Below, one piece after another: positions 35,517 through 44,339 of a DNA stretch of 64,000 bases; position 1 is the stretch's first letter, and the number at the start of each line of letters is the position of its first letter. The notes beneath the pieces are model-generated. The model saw nothing but the letters and a program-made list of their open reading frames with translations, did no database searches and was not told the DNA's origin. Made by a program: the position numbers and the translations under genes. Source of the DNA: an uncultured Winogradskyella sp. (GTDB taxonomy: Bacteria; Bacteroidota; Bacteroidia; Flavobacteriales; Flavobacteriaceae); the NCBI RefSeq assembly GCF_947498005.1, contig NZ_CANMIW010000007.1, positions 182,084 to 246,083 of the forward strand, in the 5' to 3' direction.

Positions 35517-36236
35517 ATGAAACGTATTCTTTCTTTATTCATTTTTACTATTGTTTTAACGTCTTGTTCGGAAGAAATAAAACCAGCTACTTTTAAAACT
35601 ATTTCTGTTGAAGAATCCTTTGATGCCAATATAACTGCTACCTATAGTATGGCAGAAGGAAAGGACCAACTCAGTAAAACAATCAACTCAAATATTGAAA
35701 ATGCCATAGTGGAAACCTTAAGTACTACTGAAAAGCATAGCGACTTAAAGACACTTTTAAAGGATTTTAATAAAGAGTTTCTTGATTTTAATAAAAACTT
35801 TGACGAAGCCTCAGAACCGGTTTGGGAGTTAGATATTGAAACTGAACTCGTTTATCAATCTGAGAATGTTTTAACTATTGTTGTTAGTACTTACGAGTTT
35901 AAAGGTGGTGCGCATGGTAATGATCAAATTAAGTTTTTAAATCTTGATGCAAAAACAGGAAACGTTTTAAAATTTGAGGATCTTATTGAAAATAAAGACG
36001 ATTTTAAAACCCTTGCACAAACCCATTTTAAAAAAGCTTCAGAATTAAAAGAGGCCGCTCTAAACATGGAAGATTTTTTCTTTGGTAAATCATTTCAATT
36101 ACCAGAAAACATAGGTTATAGCGACGATGGACTCGTTTTACTTTATAATCCTTACGAAGTTGTGTCTTACGATCAAGGTTATTTTGAATTTGTAATTCCG
36201 TTTGATGCCGTGGAACCGTATCTAGAAATGAAATAA
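35517..36236 (+). CDS. DUF3298/DUF4163 (RsiV-like) lipoprotein
   Basis: A 239-residue lipoprotein with signal MKRILSLFIFTIVLTSC, Cys 17 being lipidated. The N-terminal half resembles DUF4163/PdaC and the C-terminal half DUF3298 (VSTYEFKGGAHGND, NLDAKTGNVLKFEDLIEN, PYEVVSYDQGYFEFVIPFD, each with conserved GGAH and PYE marks). These domains occur in RsiV and other envelope proteins, some of which bind lysozyme. No enzyme activity is assigned. It meets the antiporter gene tail to tail with no spacer. Confidence 0.8.
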   Translation: MKRILSLFIFTIVLTSCSEEIKPATFKTISVEESFDANITATYSMAEGKDQLSKTINSNIENAIVETLSTTEKHSDLKTLLKDFNKEFLDFNKNFDEASEPVWELDIETELVYQSENVLTIVVSTYEFKGGAHGNDQIKFLNLDAKTGNVLKFEDLIENKDDFKTLAQTHFKKASELKEAALNMEDFFFGKSFQLPENIGYSDDGLVLLYNPYEVVSYDQGYFEFVIPFDAVEPYLEMK

Positions 36237-37481
36237 TTATTTAACTCTTGTTAATCGTTTTATAATTGGGCCAACGGTTAAACCTTGTCCTACAATAGAA
36301 ACAACCACAACCACATAGGTAATTACTAAAAATAATTCTCTGTGCATCTCTGCGGTTAAGCTTAACGCTAGTGCAATTGAGATTCCACCTCGTAATCCGC
36401 CCCAAGTCATAATTAAATTGGTTTTAGGCACAAAATCCAATCGTTTTTCAAAGAATTTAATTGGTATAAATAGTGAAATATAACGACACATTAAGATAAT
36501 CGGAATCGCCAATAAGCCTGCATAAATAAATTTACCTTCTACGGTTAAGACCAGCATTTCCATACCAATCATTACAAATAAAATAGTGTTTAATAACACA
36601 TCAACAAGTTCCCAAAATTTATCCACGTATACTTCAGTAGTTTCAGACATTGCCGTATTTCTTACCGTATCGTTACCTACAATAAGACCCGCTGTTACCA
36701 TAGCTAAAGGTGCAGACAGATGAAACTGATGTGCTAACATGGTTCCTCCCATAACTGTAGCTAAGGTTAAAATAACTTCAATTTCGTAATTATCAATAGA
36801 TTTCATTAAGCGATACGTAACCCAACCTAATAAAAGACCTAATGCAATACCACCAATAACTTCTTGTCCAAAAAGTGTAGCAATATCCGAAAATTCAATA
36901 GCTGTATCCGGTTTAGCTGCAATAGCAAAAATGGTTAAAAAGACAACCACACCAACACCATCATTAAATAATGATTCGCCTACAATTTTGGTTTCTAATT
37001 TTTTAGGCGCTCCAGCTTTTTTCAATATACCTAAAACCGCAATTGGGTCTGTTGGCGAAATTAAAGCACCAAACAATAAACAATAGATAAAATTGACTTC
37101 TAAACTCATCACTTTTAGAACGTAAAACATCGTAATACCTACTAAAAAAGTAGAAACTAAAACCCCTAAAGTGGCAAATGCCATTATAGGCCAACGTTGC
37201 ACTTTTAATTGATTAAAATTAGTATGCAAAGCACCAGCAAAGAGTAGAAAACTCAGCATAATATCTAGTAGCACTGTTTCAAAATCTATTAATGCTATAA
37301 ATTCTCGTTCTTTAACCAGTAATGTATCATCAAACTGTGCAATACCTACTAAAACGACTGTAAAAACTATGGTAATAACCATCAATCCTATAGTAATTGG
37401 TAGTTTTAAAAACTTCACATTTATATAGCCAAAGATTGCCGATAACACAATTAATATAGTGGCAATTGAATAGTAATCCAT
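36237..37481 (-). CDS. CPA1-type sodium:proton antiporter
   Basis: A 414-residue inner-membrane transporter with about twelve helices. Family marks are ALISPTDPIAVLGIL, with the Asp of the ion-binding site, ESLFNDGVGVVVFL, with the ND motif, and GLRGGISIALALSL near the C-terminus. These define the NhaP/NHE group of monovalent cation-proton antiporters, used for sodium export and pH control, which suits a marine organism. The gene is transcribed alone. Confidence 0.93.
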   Translation of the reverse strand: MDYYSIATILIVLSAIFGYINVKFLKLPITIGLMVITIVFTVVLVGIAQFDDTLLVKEREFIALIDFETVLLDIMLSFLLFAGALHTNFNQLKVQRWPIMAFATLGVLVSTFLVGITMFYVLKVMSLEVNFIYCLLFGALISPTDPIAVLGILKKAGAPKKLETKIVGESLFNDGVGVVVFLTIFAIAAKPDTAIEFSDIATLFGQEVIGGIALGLLLGWVTYRLMKSIDNYEIEVILTLATVMGGTMLAHQFHLSAPLAMVTAGLIVGNDTVRNTAMSETTEVYVDKFWELVDVLLNTILFVMIGMEMLVLTVEGKFIYAGLLAIPIILMCRYISLFIPIKFFEKRLDFVPKTNLIMTWGGLRGGISIALALSLTAEMHRELFLVITYVVVVVSIVGQGLTVGPIIKRLTRVK

Positions 37482-37564
37482 AAAATATTATTTTTCTTAA
37501 ATGTACTTAAAATTCCTTTTAAATACGGTTACTTTGTGTTTTCAAAATTATATAGATTTCTGAT

Positions 37565-37921
37565 ATGAAAAAAATATATTATTTAAGCACTTGCAACACC
37601 TGTACTAGAATAATTAATGAGCTAGATTTACCAGAAGTGTTTCAGTTACAAGATATCAAAACCGAACCTATTACTGAACAACAAATTGAAGACATGCGAG
37701 CGCGTACAGATAGCTATGAAAACCTATTTAGTAAACGCGCAAGACTTTATAAAGAATTGGGTTTAAAAGAAAAATCCCTTTCAGAAAACGATTTTAAAAA
37801 CTACATTTTAGAACATTACACGTTTTTAAAACGACCTGTTATACTTTTTAATAACCAAATATTTATAGGTAATTCTAAAAAAACAGTGGAAGCCGCAAAA
37901 ACAGCTATACATGCACAGTAG
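37565..37921 (+). CDS. ArsC/Spx-family thioredoxin-fold protein
   Basis: A 118-residue protein with a CNTC motif (STCNTCTRI, residues 8-16) and the family pattern KTEPIT, SKRARLYKELGL, FLKRPVILFNNQIFIGNS. It belongs to the arsenate-reductase-like/YffB group. The Arg residues around the active Cys of true arsenate reductases are only partly matched, so a role as arsenate reductase is unproven. Its last 11 bp overlap the EamA gene, which indicates translational coupling. Confidence 0.85.
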   Translation: MKKIYYLSTCNTCTRIINELDLPEVFQLQDIKTEPITEQQIEDMRARTDSYENLFSKRARLYKELGLKEKSLSENDFKNYILEHYTFLKRPVILFNNQIFIGNSKKTVEAAKTAIHAQ

Positions 37922-38804
37922 AGGCTTTGCTATTTTTGCCCTCATTATGGTCCAAGTTTTATATGGACTAAATTATACGTTTGCAAAAATTGTAATGAAC
38001 GGCAATTTTGTTCCGCCATTTGCTTTAACCATTTTAAGAGTTGGTGGTGCATCTATTCTTTTTTGGCTCATAAGTATATGGCTACCTAAGGAAAAAATAG
38101 AACGTAAGGACTTTTTTAAATTTTTTATTGCCGCTTTGTTTGGTGTATGCGTAAACATGCTTTTCTTTTTAAAAGGTGTAGAACTCACCACACCAATACA
38201 TGCAGCCGCAATAACGACTATAACACCTGTTATTATTTTAATTTTATCTGCCTTTGTTTTAAAAGAAAAAGTAACGGTATTAAAAATAATAGGAATAACA
38301 ATTGCCTTATCTGGCGCCTTAGCTCTAACACTTTTTGGAGACTCCAATAGAGCTGCTGACAATATTGTATTAGGAAATACTTTTATTTTTTTAAACGCTA
38401 TTTTTTATAGCATTTACGTCATTCTAATTAAACAATTAACTAAAAAATACCATCCATTTACATTTATAAAATGGTTATTCCTCTTTGGTTTTTTTATGGT
38501 CTTACCATTTGGATATAAAGAATTACAAGCTGTGTCCTGGTCCTCGTTTTCACCTTATATCTATTTTTCCTTAGCCTTTGTCATTGTTGGTGCCACCTTT
38601 GGAACCTATCTCCTTAATCCAATAGCTCTAAATAAACTTAAAGCTTCAACCGTTGGTGTTTTTATTTATTTACAACCTGTAATTGCAGGTTTATTTGCAC
38701 TTGTTATGGGAGCCGACAACATAGACACTTTAAAAATCATTGCCATGCTTCTTATATTTTCAGGTGTATATTTAGTCTCTTTAAAATCTAAAAAAGACGA
38801 CTAA
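37911..38804 (+). CDS. EamA/DMT-family transporter
   Basis: A 297-residue inner-membrane protein with ten hydrophobic helices in two EamA repeats (about residues 5-140 and 150-290). It belongs to the drug/metabolite transporter superfamily of small-molecule exporters. The substrate cannot be deduced. It overlaps the ArsC-like gene by 11 bp and lies 1 bp before the acetyltransferase gene, so the three form an operon. Confidence 0.88.
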   Translation: MHSRGFAIFALIMVQVLYGLNYTFAKIVMNGNFVPPFALTILRVGGASILFWLISIWLPKEKIERKDFFKFFIAALFGVCVNMLFFLKGVELTTPIHAAAITTITPVIILILSAFVLKEKVTVLKIIGITIALSGALALTLFGDSNRAADNIVLGNTFIFLNAIFYSIYVILIKQLTKKYHPFTFIKWLFLFGFFMVLPFGYKELQAVSWSSFSPYIYFSLAFVIVGATFGTYLLNPIALNKLKASTVGVFIYLQPVIAGLFALVMGADNIDTLKIIAMLLIFSGVYLVSLKSKKDD

Positions 38805-38805
38805 T

Positions 38806-39939
38806 TTGTCCTTATCATCTAAAATTTTTACATCTATAGATGCTATTCCACAACCATATTGGGATAGTGTAAACTGTTGTACAAATATTTACTACTCCCC
38901 AAAGTTTTTAAAGGCATTTGAAATCGCTAATACAGATATAGAATTCAATTATATTTTTATTTTAAAAGACGAAGAAGCTATAGCGTTTGCTAACACTCAA
39001 ATTGTAACTATTGGTATAGAAACTATTACCAAAAACATTAAAATGTCTGATAAAATTAGACGGATTGTAAATAATATGTTTTGCAACAACCATGTACGTG
39101 TTTTGTTTTGTGGTAATGTATTTTTAAGTGGAGAATATGGGACATTTTTAAAAGAAGACGAAGACAAAATTGAAACCTTTAAAGCCATTGCAGAAGGCGT
39201 TAAGAAATTATCGAAAAACACGAAAAAACTGAGTGCTATTTTTGTAAAAGATTTTGAAAACGAATCACTTCCTATTGCCAATCATTTGAAGTCCTTTGAT
39301 TATGCTGTCATGCAAGTAGAACCTAATATGATTATTAGTTTAAAACTAGAATGGCATTCTTTTGAAGATTATACCAACGCTTTAAAATCGAAATACCGCG
39401 TAAAAGCCAACAGAGCAGATGCCAAAAGTAAAGCTTTAAAGGCTAAATTATTTTCTGAAACTGATATTGAAACCTACAAACATCAGCTTCAAGCATTGTA
39501 TCATAATACTATTGATAATTCAGATTTTAATGCTCAAATATTAAATTTAGACACTTATATTCATCTTAAAAAAGCCTTCAAAACTCAATTCATTGTTAAG
39601 GGTTACTTTTTAGATGATACCTTAGTTGGTTTTTTATCTGCTATGCAAAATGGTAGATATTTAGATGCGCATTTTATTGGTATCGATTACAATATCAATA
39701 AAGAATTTTCCATCTATCCTAGGATTTTAAATGATTATGTGAGACTTGGCATCAAAACCAAATCAGACCAAATTAATTTAGGACGTACAGCTTCTGAAAT
39801 AAAAAGTACACTTGGCGCACAACCCAAAACGTTAACGTGTTATTGCAAGCACAAATGCTATTTACCAAACCAGGTTTTAAAACCATTTATACAAAATGTG
39901 CATATCAAATCTTTTAAGCAACATTCTGTTTTTAAATAA
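38806..39939 (+). CDS. GNAT-superfamily acyltransferase (FemAB/BioF2-like)
   Basis: A 377-residue protein starting at a TTG one base after the EamA stop. The C-terminal half (about residues 185-350) has the pattern of Acetyltransf_6/FemAB proteins: SKYRVKANRADAKSK, GYFLDDTLVGFLSAM, LDAHFIGIDY, QINLGRTASEIKSTLGA. The acyl donor and target are unknown; relatives act on cell-envelope precursors or small metabolites. It is the third gene of an operon closed by a hairpin. Confidence 0.72.
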   Translation: MSLSSKIFTSIDAIPQPYWDSVNCCTNIYYSPKFLKAFEIANTDIEFNYIFILKDEEAIAFANTQIVTIGIETITKNIKMSDKIRRIVNNMFCNNHVRVLFCGNVFLSGEYGTFLKEDEDKIETFKAIAEGVKKLSKNTKKLSAIFVKDFENESLPIANHLKSFDYAVMQVEPNMIISLKLEWHSFEDYTNALKSKYRVKANRADAKSKALKAKLFSETDIETYKHQLQALYHNTIDNSDFNAQILNLDTYIHLKKAFKTQFIVKGYFLDDTLVGFLSAMQNGRYLDAHFIGIDYNINKEFSIYPRILNDYVRLGIKTKSDQINLGRTASEIKSTLGAQPKTLTCYCKHKCYLPNQVLKPFIQNVHIKSFKQHSVFK

Positions 39940-39940
39940 A

Positions 39941-39964
39941 AAATTCCTGCCTTGGTAGGAATTT
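39941..39964 (+). terminator. Hairpin after the acyltransferase gene
   Basis: AAATTCCTGCC and GGTAGGAATTT pair almost completely around a TT turn. The ATTCCTGCC core matches half of the palindromic repeat at 13.7-15.4 kb, so this may be a decayed copy reused as a terminator. Confidence 0.65.
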
Positions 39965-39992
39965 AATACTATCTATTAATAAAACTATAAAC

Positions 39993-40478
39993 CTATAGTT
40001 CCATTGGTTTTGGCTTTACACCATGTTTACGCGTATCTGCTTTTGTTAATACTTTAAAACTTTCAGATTTTGGGAATGTTTGTGCCAAATCTAATAACGG
40101 TTTTGGTAGGCCTGTTAATTTTCTGGCTTTTAAATCTATCCAACCTCCTTGCATTTCGCAATAGGCTAAATTTTCGCCTTTATGATTGTAAAAGTTATGT
40201 TCAAACATAAATAACATACCATCTTCACTTAAACCAGAAACCTCTATAGTTACCGTAATTGGTGTACCAATAAATGATTCTTTAAAATAGAACATATGTT
40301 CATAAAACACCACAGGACCAACATTATACTTCATTATTTCTGGCATTGAAAACCCTTGCTCAGAAAAGAAAGACATCCTTGCATGACTCATAAAATTGGT
40401 ATATGCAGAGTTGGCTAAATGGCCATTAGCATCAACATCACTCCATCTTATTTCAAACTGTTTTTTGTACATCTTCAT
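39993..40478 (-). CDS. Acyl-CoA thioesterase, hot-dog fold (4HBT)
   Basis: A 161-residue protein with the hot-dog fold of 4-hydroxybenzoyl-CoA thioesterase relatives. FEIRWSDVDANGHLANSAYTNFM is the signature region, with the catalytic Asp in SDVDANGH. It hydrolyses an acyl-CoA, and the chain length is not evident. The extended C-terminus resembles the oleoyl-ACP/FadM-like subgroup. Monocistronic. Confidence 0.87.
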   Translation of the reverse strand: MKMYKKQFEIRWSDVDANGHLANSAYTNFMSHARMSFFSEQGFSMPEIMKYNVGPVVFYEHMFYFKESFIGTPITVTIEVSGLSEDGMLFMFEHNFYNHKGENLAYCEMQGGWIDLKARKLTGLPKPLLDLAQTFPKSESFKVLTKADTRKHGVKPKPMEL

Positions 40479-40572
40479 ATCTTAAATTTAAAAAAACAAA
40501 GTTAAGAAAGTATCCTATGCACGCATAAGTGTTTGTAAAAATTTTAATACACACTAAAACAGTTCAATTTTG

Positions 40573-40580
40573 TACCTTTG
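40573..40580 (+). promoter_or_regulatory. -7 box upstream of yicC
   Basis: TACCTTTG fits TAnnTTTG. A possible TTG start at 40578 lies inside this box, which argues that the true yicC start is the ATG at 40605. Confidence 0.6.
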
Positions 40581-40604
40581 CCCAACTTTAACAGCAAAGT
40601 CTTA

Positions 40605-41462
40605 ATGATACAATCAATGACAGGTTATGGGAAATCTGTTTTACAGCTCCCAACAAAAAAAATCTCAATAGAATTAAAATCACTAAACAGTAAAAGTTTA
40701 GACCTCAACGCTCGCATGCCTTCTATGTATAGAGCAAAAGAATTAGAGATAAGAAAACTTATTGCAAAAAATCTGGGAAGAGGAAAGGTAGACTTTTCAT
40801 TATTTGTAGAAATTACAGGAGAAGATACCAGTTCTAAAATTAACAAAACGGTTGTTAACGAGTATATTAAGCAACTTAAAGAGGTTGTAGATGGCGACAC
40901 TACTGAGTTACTTAAAATGGCGATTAGATTGCCAGATGCTGTAACTACTGAACGCGAAGAAATTGACGAAGAAGAATGGTCGCTTATCAGCAAAGAAATT
41001 AACGAAGCTATTTCCAAAATTGTAGGCTACCGTAAAGACGAAGGCCAAATGCTTAAGCAAGATTTTATAGATAGAATTACGACCTTGAGACGTTTACTCA
41101 ACGAGGTTATTGCCATGGATCCAGATCGTATTGATGGCGTAAGAGCACGTTTAGAAAAAGGGATTTCAGATATTAAAGAAAAAGTTGATGAAAACCGTTT
41201 TGAACAAGAACTAGTTTACTACATAGAAAAATTTGATATCACTGAAGAGAAAGTAAGACTAGATAATCACTTAGATTATTTTACCCAAACTTTAAATTCT
41301 GACGATTCTAACGGAAAAAAATTAGGTTTTATCTCTCAAGAAATTGGTAGAGAAATCAATACCATTGGTTCAAAATCTAATTATGCACCTATGCAAAAGT
41401 TAGTAGTACAGATGAAAGATGAGCTCGAAAAAATAAAGGAACAAATGCTTAATGTCCTTTAA
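40605..41462 (+). CDS. yicC: YicC/YloC-family endoribonuclease
   Basis: A 285-residue protein beginning MIQSMTGYGKS, the classic N-terminal YicC signature, and ending with the DUF1732 domain (EEKVRLDNHLDYF, GKKLGFISQEIGREINTIGSKS, in part). YicC proteins are endoribonucleases linked to stationary-phase and small-RNA turnover. It heads a yicC-gmk-nadD cluster, an arrangement common in Bacteroidota, 39 bp before gmk. Confidence 0.93.
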   Translation: MIQSMTGYGKSVLQLPTKKISIELKSLNSKSLDLNARMPSMYRAKELEIRKLIAKNLGRGKVDFSLFVEITGEDTSSKINKTVVNEYIKQLKEVVDGDTTELLKMAIRLPDAVTTEREEIDEEEWSLISKEINEAISKIVGYRKDEGQMLKQDFIDRITTLRRLLNEVIAMDPDRIDGVRARLEKGISDIKEKVDENRFEQELVYYIEKFDITEEKVRLDNHLDYFTQTLNSDDSNGKKLGFISQEIGREINTIGSKSNYAPMQKLVVQMKDELEKIKEQMLNVL

Positions 41463-41501
41463 CTCAATTGACAGTTTAATTATATCGTAAAAACAAGAAA
41501 A

Positions 41502-42092
41502 GTGTCAGAAATTAAAAACGAAGTACAAGGTAAACTTATAGTGTTTTCAGCACCTTCTGGATCTGGAAAAACAACTATAGTTCGTCATTTGCTAAAACAA
41601 CAAGAGTTAAATCTAGAATTTTCTATTTCAGCAACCTCTCGTGATAAGCGTGGCAATGAAATAAATGGAAAAGATTATTATTACTTATCTCTAAAAGAAT
41701 TTAAAAACCGAATTAAAAATGATGAGTTTTTAGAGTGGGAAGAAGTTTATAGAGATAATTTTTATGGCACTTTAAAAACTGAAATTGAACGAATTTGGGC
41801 AAAAGGTAAACACGTTATCTTTGATATTGATGTATCAGGTGGTTTACGTATAAAACGAAAATTCCCAGACCAAACAATCGCAATTTTTGTAAAACCACCA
41901 GATTTAAACGAACTCGTAAGACGTTTAAAAGATCGTGGAGAAGAAAGTGAAGAAAAAATTAGCATGCGTGTATCTAAGGCACCTGCTGAATTAGCTACTG
42001 CGCCACTTTTTGATGAAATTGTAATTAACTCTGTCTTAGATAAAGCTTTAGAACAAGCTTATCAGTTAGTATCAGATTTTGTAAAAAAATAG
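41502..42092 (+). CDS. gmk: Guanylate kinase
   Basis: Phosphorylates GMP to GDP with ATP. The 196 residues start at a GTG codon. The P-loop SAPSGSGKTT lies at about residues 15-24, the GMP-binding region is SATSRDKRGNEINGKDYYYLS (in part), and DIDVSGGLRIK and MRVSKAPAEL belong to the catalytic and lid regions. It is the second gene of the yicC-gmk-nadD cluster. Confidence 0.96.
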   Translation: MSEIKNEVQGKLIVFSAPSGSGKTTIVRHLLKQQELNLEFSISATSRDKRGNEINGKDYYYLSLKEFKNRIKNDEFLEWEEVYRDNFYGTLKTEIERIWAKGKHVIFDIDVSGGLRIKRKFPDQTIAIFVKPPDLNELVRRLKDRGEESEEKISMRVSKAPAELATAPLFDEIVINSVLDKALEQAYQLVSDFVKK

Positions 42093-42115
42093 ATTCTGAA
42101 ATAAATTTACACGAA

Positions 42116-42694
42116 ATGAAAGTAGGTCTATATTTTGGTACATTTAACCCTATTCACGTTGGGCATTTAACCATTGCTAATCATTTAGCAGAGCATAGCG
42201 ATTTAGACCAAATTTGGTTTGTAGTCACACCATTAAGTCCTTTTAAGAAGAAAAGTAGTTTGCTAGATAATTATCATCGTTTAGAAATGGTATATCAAGC
42301 TACTAAGGAGTACGACAAATTAAAACCTAGCGATATAGAATTTGGGTTAAAACAACCTAACTACACTATTGATACGTTGACCTATTTATTTGAAAAACAT
42401 CCAGACCATGATTTTTCATTAATTATGGGCGAAGACAATTTAAAGAGTTTTCATAAATGGAAAAACTATGAGCTCATATTAGAAAATCACAGTATTTACG
42501 TCTATCCTAGAATTTCTGAAGGAAAAATTGAAACCCAATTTAATGACCATCCTAAGATTATAAAAGTAAATGCGCCAATAATGGAAATATCTTCAACCTT
42601 TATAAGAAAAGAAATCAATGAAGGAAAAAATGTGAGGCCTATGTTACCAGAAAATGTATGGCAGTTTATTGATGAAATGAATTTTTATCGCTAA
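42116..42694 (+). CDS. nadD: Nicotinate-nucleotide adenylyltransferase
   Basis: Makes deamido-NAD from nicotinate mononucleotide and ATP. The 192 residues have GTFNPIHVGH (residues 8-17), the nucleotidyl-transfer HxGH motif, and ISSTFIRKEI near the C-terminus, the ATP-binding SSTxIR motif. It lies 23 bp after gmk in the same direction. Confidence 0.95.
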   Translation: MKVGLYFGTFNPIHVGHLTIANHLAEHSDLDQIWFVVTPLSPFKKKSSLLDNYHRLEMVYQATKEYDKLKPSDIEFGLKQPNYTIDTLTYLFEKHPDHDFSLIMGEDNLKSFHKWKNYELILENHSIYVYPRISEGKIETQFNDHPKIIKVNAPIMEISSTFIRKEINEGKNVRPMLPENVWQFIDEMNFYR

Positions 42695-42723
42695 TGGTTA
42701 TCAGGTTTCTGCGGCTGTAGGAG

Positions 42724-43083
42724 TTAAAAGTGATAAAAGGCATCTTCATAATGTGTGAGATGTTCGGTAGTTTTGTTTTTTAGAACGGCAATAATATCAA
42801 ATCTAGTTTCTAAATCTATATTATTACTTGTTATAAATTCATCCATAGCCTTAACCATTAATTTAATCTTTTTAGGTGTCACAAACTCTTGAGGATCTCC
42901 AAAAAAATCAGAGTTTCGAGTTTTTACTTCAACACAAATCATAAAATCTTTGTGCTTGGCAATAATGTCTATTTCTGCTTTTTGAAACACATAATTACGT
43001 GTAATTATCTCGTAACCTTTTGCAACTAGCAAATCTACAGCTAATTGTTCTCCAAGTTTGCCAAGTTCATTATGATCTGCCAT
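42724..43083 (-). CDS. YraN-family (UPF0102) putative nuclease
   Basis: A 119-residue protein starting at MADHN. The restriction-endonuclease-like core has E, D and EVK marks in AEIDIIAKHKD and CVEVKTRN, the pattern of Holliday-junction-resolvase-like folds. YraN proteins are conserved across bacteria, often near DNA-processing genes, but their activity is poorly known. An ATG five codons upstream is possible. It lies 46 bp downstream of the LD-carboxypeptidase gene in the same direction. Confidence 0.88.
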   Translation of the reverse strand: MADHNELGKLGEQLAVDLLVAKGYEIITRNYVFQKAEIDIIAKHKDFMICVEVKTRNSDFFGDPQEFVTPKKIKLMVKAMDEFITSNNIDLETRFDIIAVLKNKTTEHLTHYEDAFYHF

Positions 43084-43129
43084 GTTTACTACCCACAAAA
43101 GTGGAAATCTTTATAATCTATTTTATTTC

Positions 43130-44155
43130 TTATTTATTAAAGTTAATATAAGATTCCGTTTTATTAACCTTTAAATCAATAGTTCTTCCTAAAACTAATG
43201 CTCTATTGTCTTTTTCATGGCCTGCAGGCATATTAAAAGCTATGGGGAAATCATATTCTTTTAACGCATCTATGATTAATTGCTCTATAGATGTTCCCCA
43301 AAGTGTGGTATTCTTTCGCATCTTAGACATATTACCAACAACTAATCCATTTAAGTTATCAAAATAACCAGCACGCTTCATACTTTGCAACATTCTGTCT
43401 ATATGATATTTATACTCTCCTATTTCTTCAATAAAAAGTACTTTACCAGAAGTATCTAAACTGGTCTCTGATCCTAACATGGTATGCAAAACGGTAAGAT
43501 TACCACCAACCAATTCTCCTGATGTTTCTCCTATTTTATTATAGTTAGAGCCTTCTAATGTATAGTTTACAGGATTTCCAAAAATTGCTGATTTAAACGT
43601 CTCAAGAGCATTTTCTACTTCGTTTAAATCTTTAGTTAAACTAATACACATTAAAGCATGTAAGGACTGAAAACCTTCATTATGCACCTGATTATGTAGG
43701 GCTGTAATATCAGAATAACCTATAACCCATTTTGGGCTTTCCTTAAACTTTGAATAATTTAATTTATCTAAAACTCTTACAGTTCCGTAGCCTCCTTTTG
43801 CGCACCAAATAGCACTTATTTTAGGGTCATCCATAGCATTTTGAAGATCTTCACAACGCTCATCATCTGTACCAGCAAAATGATCTGCTTTATTATACAA
43901 ATGTTTACCAATCACTACATGTAAACCCCAACTTTGTAAAATACTAGTTGCCTTTTGCACCTCATCTTCGTTATTTTTTAATATTCCAGACGGTGCAACT
44001 ATTGCTACTGTATCGCCAGCTTTTAAATATGGTGGTTGAATTAATTTTGAAGTCATATCTGTAGAATTTTCAGATTCAGATTGAGCGCTAATAGTAGTAT
44101 TTACAACTAAAAGAAGAATTAAAGTAAAAAATACAAAGTGCTTTTTTAAAATCAT
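43130..44155 (-). CDS. LD-carboxypeptidase, peptidase family S66
   Basis: A 341-residue exported enzyme with a signal peptide (about residues 1-24). The S66 marks are KAGDTVAIVAPSG, WCAKGGYGTVRVL, GYSDITALH with the nucleophile Ser, the catalytic-region Glu in FIEEIGEYKYHIDRML, and the His in MPAGHEKDN. Family members cleave the L,D bond of muropeptides (LdcA) or inactivate microcin C (MccF). The secretion signal favours peptidoglycan recycling in the periplasm. Confidence 0.9.
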   Translation of the reverse strand: MILKKHFVFFTLILLLVVNTTISAQSESENSTDMTSKLIQPPYLKAGDTVAIVAPSGILKNNEDEVQKATSILQSWGLHVVIGKHLYNKADHFAGTDDERCEDLQNAMDDPKISAIWCAKGGYGTVRVLDKLNYSKFKESPKWVIGYSDITALHNQVHNEGFQSLHALMCISLTKDLNEVENALETFKSAIFGNPVNYTLEGSNYNKIGETSGELVGGNLTVLHTMLGSETSLDTSGKVLFIEEIGEYKYHIDRMLQSMKRAGYFDNLNGLVVGNMSKMRKNTTLWGTSIEQLIIDALKEYDFPIAFNMPAGHEKDNRALVLGRTIDLKVNKTESYINFNK

Positions 44156-44339
44156 AAATTGAGTTTTTGTAAAGATAAAAAGTTAATTCTGAAGGCTAAG
44201 GGATATAAATTATTAATACTATTTTAACTAAAAACGTCTAAAATTCAAGTATTTAACGTAAATATTTTATAATTCCCTCAATATTTTCATACCTTTTAAG
44301 TTACTATCGACAAAGGTAACAACTAAAAACCACAATGAT

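Noticed and set aside
35444..35629. Minus-strand 61-codon frame overlapping the DUF3298 lipoprotein start
   Set aside because: It is antisense to the signal peptide region, with no promoter and no recognisable protein pattern.
40578..40604. Upstream TTG start for yicC
   Set aside because: The codon lies within the TACCTTTG promoter box, and family proteins begin at MIQSMTGYGKS.
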